From the NCBI GenBank assembly GCA_030691925.1, contig JAUYDG010000112.1, forward strand, positions 1 through 11,870: a stretch of 11,870 nt of DNA, in the 5' to 3' direction. A program made the translations under genes and the position numbers. Below are positions 5,889 to 11,695 of the stretch, in pieces; positions within the stretch are counted from its first letter, which is position 1, and each line of letters starts with the position of its first letter. The notes beneath the pieces were generated by a model. The model did not search any database, was not told the origin of the DNA, and saw only the letters and a list, made by a program, of their open reading frames with translations. This stretch comes from Nanobdellota archaeon (GTDB lineage: Archaea; Nanobdellota; Nanobdellia; SCGC-AAA011-G17; VGLX01).

Positions 5889-7868
5889 ATGCTTAAACTG
5901 AAGAGCACAATTCTGGCGGTGATGCTCATCTTCCTCTTGCCCATGCTTGCAGTAGCCTATCCTCAGCCAAATGGCCACGTGAATGATTTCGCGAACGTCC
6001 TCAGCCAGTCTGAAGAAAAGATTCTGGAAAGCAAGCTGAGAGATTTTGAGAAGCAAACGTCCATCGAGATAGCGGTAATAACGACTCCCACCTTGGACGG
6101 TCAAGAGATCAAGGACTGGACGTTTGAGATAGCAAGCAGATGGGGCGTGGGGAAGAAGGGCAAAGACAATGGTATAGTCATCTGCATAGCTCCAAACCAT
6201 CGCAAGTATTACACAGCTGTAGGTTACGGCTTGGAGAGTGAGTTTCCTGATAGCAAGATAGGGGCTTTGCAGAGAGACATTTTCCCACCCTACTTCCGGG
6301 CAGGCGACTATTACGGCGGGCTGAAGATGCTAGTCGATTCGATAATCAGCACGTTAGGCACAAAGTCGCTGGCAGAGAGGGCAGAGGAAAAAGCAAGGAT
6401 TGCCGAGGAGAAAAGGCTGGAGAAAGAGAGGGATGAACAGGCTTTCAAAAAGACCTTGCTAATCCTAGGGTCTTTCGTTCTCCTAGGCCTGTTAATTCTC
6501 ACTCTCATCATTATTGGCATCAGGATGAAAAAGCTCACCCAGTTCAGGGAGAAAATCAAAAAAGAGCTTGAAGAGCTCAATTCCCAGATGGCGGTGCTGC
6601 AGGGCAAAGCTGATAAAGCGGTAGAAGTTGCCAAGGGCTTTCCCCGGTGGGCTCAGGCTGAGTCTTCTGACACGGTAGCAAAGGCGATGTCCCTTTTGGA
6701 TTCGTGCGGCAAAAAATTGAACGGCCTCGGTGAAACTTACCAGAAGCTCAGTTTGAATGATACCAGAAGCCTGGAGCCGAAGATCACGGCTATCAAGTCC
6801 GAAGTAGAGGAAGCTGAGGGGATGCTGAATGATGCCGGGAACTTGCCTGCGAAGGTGAAGAAGTTCCAGGAAGGTGCTTACGCTTCGGCTTCTGAGCTCA
6901 CGACCAAGATTTCCGAACTTGAAAAGTTCCTGTCCAGGCATGCTTCCAAAGGTTTCATTGTTGGCGAAGAAACAGAGCTTGCTGAATCGGTCAAGCTGCT
7001 CCAAAAAGAAGCTGAGCTCCCATCTGAGCGGGACCCGAAATTTGACTACCGCCCAGCATATAACACCCTTCAAAAGCTCCTGTCTCAGATTCAGGCTACG
7101 AAGGGCAGGTTTGAGTCAAAGCTTACGGCTGAAGAGTCAACGAGGGGAGCCATACAGGGACTGCCTGGGAAGGTTCAGGAGCTGAAGGTGAAGCATGAAA
7201 AACAGCTTCCCGCTGTGGATATGCTTAAATCCTCGAGCCCATCAGAGGTTTGGAAATCAGTAGTGGACAATTTCAGCAATGTCCCGTTCGTTCTGTCCGG
7301 CGTGGAGAAAGACATAGGGAAAGCAGAGAAGCTCAACTCCATGCATGCCCAGAAGTTCCTCGAAGCGTCCGAAGTTATCGGCTCTGCTAAAGACGCCCTG
7401 GAAAGAGCCAAAGAAGCAATCGACGCGGTGCCTGCAAAGCTCAAGGAGATTGTCGGTGCCAAATCCGAAGTGCCTAAACTGCTGGAATCTGCTGAGATTG
7501 CAGTCAATAAGGCTGTGAAGAAGTCCAAGGACAGCGATGTCAGCAGCAGCACCAAGAGGAAGGCCAAGGATGCCAAGGCTAAGCTTGAGGCTGTGAAGGC
7601 AGATTTGAATGCCTCAAAAGTTAACTGGGTTCTCATCGCTTCCGAGCTCCCGAAGATAGAAGACCAAGCGGACGAAGCTTACAGGAAAGCGAAGAAAGAG
7701 ATTGATGATGCGGAAGATGACAGGTCAAGCTGGAGCTCCTCAAGCACAGGCATAAGCATAGGCGGAGGCGGTGGAGGAGTCAGCAGCGGTGGCGGAGGCG
7801 ACAGTGGCGGTTTTGGTGGTTTCGGTGGCGGCAGCTTCGGTGGAGGCGGGTCTGGCGGTAGCTGGTAG
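5889..7868 (+). CDS. Large secreted TPM-domain protein with one membrane helix, long helical region and Gly-rich tail
   Basis: This 659-residue protein has a signal peptide (core at residues 8-20, probable cut after A21-V-A23). A TPM domain follows at about 26-150, with V31-N-D-F-A, W86-G-V-G, D93-N-G95-I-V and G112-Y-G-L-E116. A charged Lys/Glu helix (160-185) leads to one membrane helix at about 189-211. About 400 residues of Ala/Lys/Glu-rich, coiled-coil-like sequence (about 213-615) come next, and the end (about 625-659) is Gly/Ser-rich and closes with GGSGGSW. If the signal is cut and the TPM domain is outside, the helical part after residue 211 should face the cytoplasm. Ordinary YgcG proteins are about 250-300 residues, so the helical part is extra. 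The N-terminal half and the tail resemble the protein encoded at 4443, suggesting an old duplication or shared family architecture. I do not recognise the helical part. Confidence 0.88.
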   Translation: MLKLKSTILAVMLIFLLPMLAVAYPQPNGHVNDFANVLSQSEEKILESKLRDFEKQTSIEIAVITTPTLDGQEIKDWTFEIASRWGVGKKGKDNGIVICIAPNHRKYYTAVGYGLESEFPDSKIGALQRDIFPPYFRAGDYYGGLKMLVDSIISTLGTKSLAERAEEKARIAEEKRLEKERDEQAFKKTLLILGSFVLLGLLILTLIIIGIRMKKLTQFREKIKKELEELNSQMAVLQGKADKAVEVAKGFPRWAQAESSDTVAKAMSLLDSCGKKLNGLGETYQKLSLNDTRSLEPKITAIKSEVEEAEGMLNDAGNLPAKVKKFQEGAYASASELTTKISELEKFLSRHASKGFIVGEETELAESVKLLQKEAELPSERDPKFDYRPAYNTLQKLLSQIQATKGRFESKLTAEESTRGAIQGLPGKVQELKVKHEKQLPAVDMLKSSSPSEVWKSVVDNFSNVPFVLSGVEKDIGKAEKLNSMHAQKFLEASEVIGSAKDALERAKEAIDAVPAKLKEIVGAKSEVPKLLESAEIAVNKAVKKSKDSDVSSSTKRKAKDAKAKLEAVKADLNASKVNWVLIASELPKIEDQADEAYRKAKKEIDDAEDDRSSWSSSSTGISIGGGGGGVSSGGGGDSGGFGGFGGGSFGGGGSGGSW

Positions 7869-7880
7869 TGCTTAAAGAAG

Positions 7881-7928
7881 AAGAGGGAGTTTTTGCCTCT
7901 CTGGTTTAACTCCCTCTTTTTCCTTTTT
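7881..7928 (+). terminator. Hairpin plus T-rich tail after the TPM cluster (copy 2)
   Basis: Arms 7881-7891 and 7908-7918 form a perfect 11-bp stem. The 16-nt loop contains GCCT and TGGTTT. T-rich sequence follows to 7928. It starts 12 nt after the stop of the long TPM gene and is a good terminator candidate for that operon. Confidence 0.7.
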
Positions 7929-7980
7929 AAGAAGGAGCTTCGAAGTGATAGTCTGGTTTCAGCGGTTGTGAGCGTTAAGG

Positions 7981-8028
7981 AGAAGAGGGAGTTCTGCCTT
8001 TATGGTTATTACTTCCTCTTCTTTTTTT
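7981..8028 (+). terminator. Second hairpin plus T7 after the TPM cluster (copy 3)
   Basis: Arms 7981-7992 and 8011-8022 form a 12-bp stem with one G-U pair. The loop again holds GCCT and TGGTT, and T's run to 8028. It lies 100 nt downstream of the preceding hairpin and looks like a diverged copy of it. It may be a back-up terminator. The stretch between the stop at 7868 and the leftward gene at 8105 shows no coding region. Confidence 0.65.
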
Positions 8029-8104
8029 ATTTTTATTTATTGGTTATACAATATATCCTATAGAAATCCGAATATCTCAAAAGAGTTAAAAATAAAAAAT
8101 ATTT

Positions 8105-8539
8105 TTACGGGACTGTGAAGCAGGCTGTTGTAGTCTTCCAGGTTGTCAGGTCTTTTACTTCACCGCAGTATTTTCCTTTCCAGCCGTAATAGGTTTTGAA
8201 GTTTAGCGTTCCTACTTGGCTTGGGTTGCACTTATTAGCGTTGCAGTTTTGGAATACCTGTGTCCTTACTATAGGCCCCCATTTCCTCTCATCTGTCATG
8301 GATCTGATGTATAGCGTGCCGCTGCCTCCTTTCTTTCCTGGCATTTCTGTGAAGTAGACGTATGTCCCGGGTTTTATCGTAGGGTTTGTTTCGCTCATCA
8401 CGCCGGCCTTGGAAGATACGTAAAGCTTTGTCGCTGTTTCTTTTGTTGCTTCACCTACAAATCTTTCAAGGTTGAAGAAGACTATCGCAGCCACTATTAT
8501 TACTACTAGGCTTACCACTAGTGTTCTGCTGTTTACCAC
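8105..8539 (-). CDS. Membrane-anchored extracytoplasmic protein of unknown function
   Basis: I do not recognise a family. The 144-residue protein has one N-terminal hydrophobic helix (about residues 6-22, with no clear signal-peptidase site), so it is probably anchored with its main part outside. The remainder is rich in Thr, Gly, Tyr and Trp and looks like a small beta-sheet domain. Four cysteines, a C-x4-C pair in the middle and two near the end, could form two disulfides. The helix followed by Phe-Asn-Leu-Glu-Arg and a Gly-Glu-Ala-Thr segment recalls surface proteins of some uncultured archaea, but this is an impression. The start is the GTG at 8537-8539, chosen because AAGGAGGTGA lies 6 nt upstream. 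It is convergent with the TPM operon. Confidence 0.75.
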   Translation of the reverse strand: MVNSRTLVVSLVVIIVAAIVFFNLERFVGEATKETATKLYVSSKAGVMSETNPTIKPGTYVYFTEMPGKKGGSGTLYIRSMTDERKWGPIVRTQVFQNCNANKCNPSQVGTLNFKTYYGWKGKYCGEVKDLTTWKTTTACFTVP

Positions 8540-8545
8540 TTTGTG

Positions 8546-8555
8546 TCACCTCCTT
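8546..8555 (-). promoter_or_regulatory. Shine-Dalgarno site of the 144-residue protein gene
   Basis: On the minus strand this reads AAGGAGGTGA, an extended match to the anti-Shine-Dalgarno of 16S rRNA, 6 nt before a GTG start. It is what decides that start. Confidence 0.8.
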
Positions 8556-8583
8556 TTTTCTATGCTTTAAAGGGCTTTGGTTT

Positions 8584-8592
8584 TATTTAAAT
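8584..8592 (-). promoter_or_regulatory. Archaeal TATA-like box for the 144-residue protein gene
   Basis: Read leftward, ATTTAAATA lies about 50 nt before the GTG start. Transcription would begin near 8562, leaving a leader of about 22 nt that includes the Shine-Dalgarno site. It lies within the gap between two leftward genes, implying separate transcription. Confidence 0.5.
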
Positions 8593-8613
8593 GTTTTTGT
8601 TACAAAAATGGCT

Positions 8614-9030
8614 TTAGTTCTCGTTGAGCTCTTTTATGTATCCCTTTGCTGTCTCTATCCACTGGTCTTTTGTTTTTTTGCTTACTTTTTCGTAGAATGT
8701 TGCTACCAATAATTCTTCATCCTGGTCCTGGTCTACGTACAGGGAGTAGAGCCCTTTGGTGTACGTCGGCACTTCTTTCTCTTCCACGTATCTTACAAAC
8801 TCTCTCTTGTAGCTGCCGCTTCCAAGGTAGGTTATGTTATCCAATACCCATTTGCCGTTTTCATGCCTGTAGCCCAAGAATTTGTCGCCTTTGTAGTTCT
8901 TGTCCATGCTTTCCTTGTTTGCTATCATCACTATGTCGCCGTTCCTTTTTATCGAGAACTCTAAGTCTTTTGCCAGCGCTGTAGAGGCTAGTAAGGTTAG
9001 CCCTGCTAGTGTGCAGATGATTTTTTTCAT
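8614..9030 (-). CDS. Small secreted protein of unknown function
   Basis: This 138-residue protein starts with a clear signal peptide: Met-Lys-Lys, a hydrophobic core, and Ala-Leu-Ala at residues 18-20 as a probable cut site before K21-D. The mature part (about 118 residues) is charged, has no cysteine after the signal, and includes an acidic run D-Q-D-Q-D-E-E in its second half. The last 25 residues form a charged helix. I do not recognise a family. The gene is divergent from the creatininase-type gene, with 89 nt between the two starts. No Shine-Dalgarno site precedes the ATG, and a TATA-like box lies about 29 nt upstream, so the mRNA is probably leaderless. Confidence 0.75.
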   Translation of the reverse strand: MKKIICTLAGLTLLASTALAKDLEFSIKRNGDIVMIANKESMDKNYKGDKFLGYRHENGKWVLDNITYLGSGSYKREFVRYVEEKEVPTYTKGLYSLYVDQDQDEELLVATFYEKVSKKTKDQWIETAKGYIKELNEN

Positions 9031-9055
9031 GCTTTTACTAAGAACGTTTTGAAGT

Positions 9056-9063
9056 TATTAAAA
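9056..9063 (-). promoter_or_regulatory. Archaeal TATA-like box for the 138-residue secreted protein gene
   Basis: Read leftward this is TTTTAATA, centred about 29 nt before the ATG at 9030. The distance fits a leaderless transcript. The site is in the divergent gap and could also be read rightward. Confidence 0.5.
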
Positions 9064-9084
9064 TTTGTTCTTTTATGCCAAAAG

Positions 9085-9094
9085 TTTTAAATAA
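9085..9094 (+). promoter_or_regulatory. Archaeal TATA-like box for the creatininase-family gene
   Basis: TTTTAAATAA is centred about 31 nt before the ATG at 9120. This places the transcription start close to that ATG and inside the longer open frame that begins at 9075, which argues against the 9075 start. Confidence 0.55.
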
Positions 9095-9119
9095 TCCTCC
9101 TGATACCATTTTGGCGAAG

Positions 9120-9929
9120 ATGATTAAATATGAAGAACTAACCTGGGAAGAGATAAGGGATATTGATAAGGACATGGTTGTTATTCTGCCAGTAGCTACG
9201 ATAGAGGACCATGGGCCTCACCTGCCTGTAAACACAGACGGGATGATAACAAGAGCACTATGCGAGAAGGTTGCAGAGGCTATGGCTGACGAGACGGTAC
9301 TTCTGCCGGTCATAAGCTATGGTTACAGTTCTCATCATGAAGACTTTCCCGGCTCGCTGAACATAAGCTATGACGTTTTGATAAGGTACATAACAGACAT
9401 AGGGAAAGATCTGGCAAAACATAATTTCAGAAGGCTCTTGATCGTTAACGGTCACGGCTCAAACATAGCGCCTGTGGAGATAGCACATAAGAGGGTAAAC
9501 TACGAGACTGATGGAAAGATTCTTTGCGCTTCAACATTTTATCTTAACGGCAAGAAAGGCGCTAATGCGATAAAGAAAGTTAGGAAGTCAAAGTACCCTG
9601 GCGGCTTGGGTCATGCCTGTGAGCTTGAGACTTCTCTGATGCTTGTGATAAGGCCTGACCTTGTGAAGATGGGCAAGGCCAAGAAGGATATGAACTACCC
9701 TTGCGACGGTGACCTGTTCATGGACTGGAGCGATGGCGCTTTGAGCTTCATGCCTTACTGGAGCACTATAAGCAAGAACGGCGTGGCAGGAAACCCGGAA
9801 GTGGCTACGAAAGAAGCAGGCGAGTACCTGCTGAAAGTTGCAGTAGAAGAGCTCTGCGACAGGGTTAAGGTTCTGAAAAGGCTGGATTACGATAAGTATT
9901 CTAAAAGGGTAGACCATCATAAAAAGTAA
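9120..9929 (+). CDS. Creatininase-family metal-dependent amidohydrolase
   Basis: The 270-residue reading from the ATG at 9120 matches the creatinine amidohydrolase family, which opens the C-N bond of amides using two divalent metal ions. The family start (Met-Ile-x-Tyr-x-x-Leu-Thr-Trp-Glu-Glu) coincides with this ATG. Expected metal ligands are visible: E29, H31 in E-D-H-G-P-H-L-P, D40 in N-T-D, H112 in N-G-H-G and E168 in H-A-C-E-L-E-T-S. The usual H-A-G-E motif is H-A-C-E here. No signal peptide is seen, so it should be cytosolic. Members include creatininase, the archaeal formamide hydrolase ArfB of flavin/F420 synthesis and MftE. The sequence does not choose between them. The open frame extends upstream to an ATG at 9075, but that would add 15 residues not typical of the family and would place the start above the TATA box. 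Confidence 0.88.
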   Translation: MIKYEELTWEEIRDIDKDMVVILPVATIEDHGPHLPVNTDGMITRALCEKVAEAMADETVLLPVISYGYSSHHEDFPGSLNISYDVLIRYITDIGKDLAKHNFRRLLIVNGHGSNIAPVEIAHKRVNYETDGKILCASTFYLNGKKGANAIKKVRKSKYPGGLGHACELETSLMLVIRPDLVKMGKAKKDMNYPCDGDLFMDWSDGALSFMPYWSTISKNGVAGNPEVATKEAGEYLLKVAVEELCDRVKVLKRLDYDKYSKRVDHHKK

Positions 9930-9946
9930 CTTTTTTAAAAACAAGG

Positions 9947-9955
9947 TTTTAAATA
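9947..9955 (+). promoter_or_regulatory. Archaeal TATA-like box for the 320-residue secreted protein gene
   Basis: TTTTAAATA lies about 45 nt before the ATG at 9996. Transcription from about 9976 would leave a leader of about 20 nt beginning near the AAGGGG at 9978-9983, which could serve as a weak Shine-Dalgarno site. Confidence 0.5.
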
Positions 9956-9995
9956 TTAGTAAGATTTTCTTGGCTTTAAGGGGTATTTTTTTATT

Positions 9996-10958
9996 ATGAA
10001 GAAGAAACTGGTAAGCCTTATAGCATCTCTTTCTTTAGCTCTTGGCTTGTCCACGTCAGCTATCTCTAAGGATTATGAGCAGGAGAGGGTTGAGCAGTAC
10101 AGGCAGTTCTACAAGGAGTATCATAACAAGAATTATGAAATAAAGAAGGTTGGTGAGCGCATCGAGACAGTAGATGGCGAGTTTAAGGCTTATGACTTAC
10201 TGGAAATAACTTACGGCAAAAACATTTATGACAACTTGAGGACAAGGTTTTCCAAGGATTACGACTTCTACTTGAACAAGATTGACAAGAAGTTTTTCAA
10301 CTATGAAGGCCCTGACTCTGCATGGTACTTCCTGCCTTACGACCCTGAGGACCCGATGCGCGTTTCCAGGAAAGTGGTGCCTTTAGAGAGCTTAGACGAG
10401 AAAAGCTTGCCCCAGGTTGTGAAGGACATACTAACGCTGCCTGAGGATGTTCAGCAGCAGATCAGCGGAATAATGCATTATTCTATCGATGGTGACTGCA
10501 GGATAATGCTCCCGTTCGATAAAGAAGGTAAATTGGTTCGTGAAGTGTACGATTACCTGGATAAGACAGACAAAAAAAGGGATGCTGAGCAAAAGAATAC
10601 TGGTGGCATGATACAGCCTGTAATCCCTACTGATAACCAGATGCTGCCTTTGGACCTTTTTTTCCCGTCAGTAGTTTACATCGATGAGAACAAGGATGGC
10701 AAGGCTGATTATGTTGTCGAGCTTTACAGCATAGATGACAGCTGGTTCGACCCTAATGCTGAAGTTAAGCGCATCAACCTTTTGAAATGGTTTGAGCTTC
10801 GCCAAGACGGTTCCAAGGATGAGAGGCTTAGGATGCACGACAAGCCTTTCAAGATAATGATTGACTTTGATTATGGGCAGGAAGGATTTGATATTGAGTT
10901 CTTTGATGAAAACCATGACGGCTTCTTCGAAAGGTATGAGATTATAAAGAAAAAATAA
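9996..10958 (+). CDS. Secreted protein with two calcium-loop-like motifs, function unknown
   Basis: This 320-residue protein begins with a signal peptide: three lysines, a hydrophobic core at about residues 5-18, and a probable cut near S24 before K25-D. No membrane helix is seen afterwards. Two segments follow the Asp-x-Asn-x-Asp-Gly pattern of calcium-binding loops: D230-E-N-K-D-G-K-A-D238 and D304-E-N-H-D-G-F-F-E-R-Y-E315. The second also has Glu at position 12, as in a true EF-hand loop. A likely role is an extracellular calcium-stabilised protein. The many Asp, Tyr and Lys residues fit a beta-rich extracytoplasmic fold. I do not recognise a family. It has its own promoter and is followed by a long non-coding stretch. 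Confidence 0.78.
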   Translation: MKKKLVSLIASLSLALGLSTSAISKDYEQERVEQYRQFYKEYHNKNYEIKKVGERIETVDGEFKAYDLLEITYGKNIYDNLRTRFSKDYDFYLNKIDKKFFNYEGPDSAWYFLPYDPEDPMRVSRKVVPLESLDEKSLPQVVKDILTLPEDVQQQISGIMHYSIDGDCRIMLPFDKEGKLVREVYDYLDKTDKKRDAEQKNTGGMIQPVIPTDNQMLPLDLFFPSVVYIDENKDGKADYVVELYSIDDSWFDPNAEVKRINLLKWFELRQDGSKDERLRMHDKPFKIMIDFDYGQEGFDIEFFDENHDGFFERYEIIKKK

Positions 10959-11076
10959 CTAGTAAATAAAATTTAAAGCGTGGATTATTTTATCGGGAAT
11001 ACCTCATCAGCTTGCTGCGGGATGAAACTAAAGTGTTCTTTTGGATTTTAAAGTTTTCGGAAAGATTTTTGTTTCC

Positions 11077-11191
11077 TTGGCATAAACGTGCTTGGCCTAT
11101 ACGAAACGAGAACTGTATGCTAAAAGAGAAACCGAGGTAACGGGCTCCGAAGACTTAGAAAACTTCGTTTAGTCGCATACGTTATGTGCAA
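11077..11191. repeat. attC-like imperfect inverted repeat
   Basis: The left end TTGGCATAAACGTGC (11077-11091) is an imperfect reverse complement of the right end GCATACGTTATGTGCAA (11175-11191). Just inside, AAACGA (11104-11109) pairs exactly with TCGTTT (11165-11170). The two-step arms with a central spacer of about 55 nt and a GTTATGTG at the right end recall integron attC recombination sites. GTTATGT departs from the GTTRRRY core by one base, and the left core reads CATAAAC, not RYYYAAC. The match is suggestive only. No integrase gene is in the window. Confidence 0.3.
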
Positions 11192-11217
11192 TATTAATCT
11201 GGTTTGACAAACGAAAA

Positions 11218-11226
11218 TTATTTAAG
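11218..11226 (+). promoter_or_regulatory. Archaeal TATA-like box for the DUF202 gene
   Basis: TTATTTAAG is centred about 28 nt before the ATG at 11250, and no Shine-Dalgarno site precedes that ATG. Both fit a leaderless archaeal transcript. A second A/T-rich box at 11233-11241 is too close to the start to serve. Confidence 0.5.
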
Positions 11227-11249
11227 CGGCAGTTTATAAAAATAAAAGT

Positions 11250-11504
11250 ATGAAAGAAAAATATACAAGAAGAGATTACTTAGCACAAGATAGAACGCAT
11301 CTTGCTAATGAAAGAACGCTTTTAGCATATTGGAGAACCGGACTTGCATTTTTAGTTTTAGGAGCGTTCCTAATCAAATTTCTTCCACTTAATTCAATAC
11401 CTTCTATTACATTAGCTTTGATTTCAATATTATTCGGAGTCGTATTGTTCATTTATGGTACTGTAAGGCATCTCAAATATAAAGAGAAAATAAACAATAG
11501 ATAA
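11250..11504 (+). CDS. Small DUF202 (YidH-type) membrane protein
   Basis: This 84-residue protein has the DUF202 signature: L19-A-N-E-R-T-L-L-A-Y-W-R-T-G-L-A-F (residues 18-34), that is the conserved Arg-Thr-x-Leu-Ala and Arg-Thr-Gly pairs. Two hydrophobic helices follow at about residues 30-45 and 50-71, and a positively charged end. Many DUF202 proteins are 100-120 residues with three helices, so this is a short member. The role of the family is unknown. It stands alone between two non-coding gaps, with A/T-rich codons unlike the genes at 9120 and 9996, and may have been acquired with the flanking repeat-like sequences. Confidence 0.85.
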   Translation: MKEKYTRRDYLAQDRTHLANERTLLAYWRTGLAFLVLGAFLIKFLPLNSIPSITLALISILFGVVLFIYGTVRHLKYKEKINNR

Positions 11505-11695
11505 TCAAACTCTACACCACATTTTTACTCGCTCCGCTCTATCGTTTGCCTTGCAGGCTCACCACATAACCGCAATTAAGAAATCGCATATGTTAATCTC
11601 AATTCACTCTTTGCTATAAGAAAAAACGGAAGCCCACCGCATCAATGTTAACATCAAAATATTTGTATAATGAAACAGTTTAATAGGAGATTAAT
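11505..11695. other. Non-coding gap after the DUF202 gene
   Basis: No gene is supported. It contains CACATAAC at 11563-11570, the exact reverse complement of the GTTATGTG at 11181-11188 on the other side of the DUF202 gene, and a TCGCATA followed by TTAATCT at 11584-11599 that repeats, in direct order, parts of 11173-11200. A TATA-like TTGTATAAT lies at 11663-11671, about 29 nt before the next ATG. Confidence 0.45.
11685..11690 (+). promoter_or_regulatory. Shine-Dalgarno site of the right-edge gene
   Basis: AGGAGA lies 5 nt before the ATG at 11696 and supports that start for the gene cut by the window edge. Confidence 0.6.

Larger units (their letters stand above)
10959..11249. other. Non-coding stretch between the secreted-protein gene and the DUF202 gene
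   Basis: No coding frame is supported in these 291 bases. A TATA-like TTTAAAG lies at 10972-10978. A potential hairpin (CTCATC against GATGA) lies around 11003-11027. The attC-like inverted repeat at 11077-11191 fills most of the second half. No tRNA or other known RNA gene was recognised. Confidence 0.6.

Noticed and set aside
6492..7636. Minus-strand and second-frame open frames within the long TPM gene
   Set aside because: Shadows of a Lys/Ala/Glu-rich coding strand; the opposite strand gives Leu/Ser-rich noise.
8646..8984. Plus-strand Cys/Leu-rich open frame
   Set aside because: It is antisense to the 138-residue secreted protein, which has a clear signal peptide and a promoter.
10990..11035. 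C/D-box small RNA, from CTGATGA on the minus strand
   Set aside because: No matching D box (CTGA) lies within a suitable distance downstream.
11100..11191. Possible tRNA or structured RNA gene
   Set aside because: No acceptor stem, T-loop or anticodon arm could be placed; the pairing found is better explained by the imperfect inverted repeat.
11648..11671. Bacterial sigma-70 promoter (TTAACA and TATAAT)
   Set aside because: The spacer is only 12 nt; the A/T box fits an archaeal TATA position equally well, so no bacterial origin is claimed.
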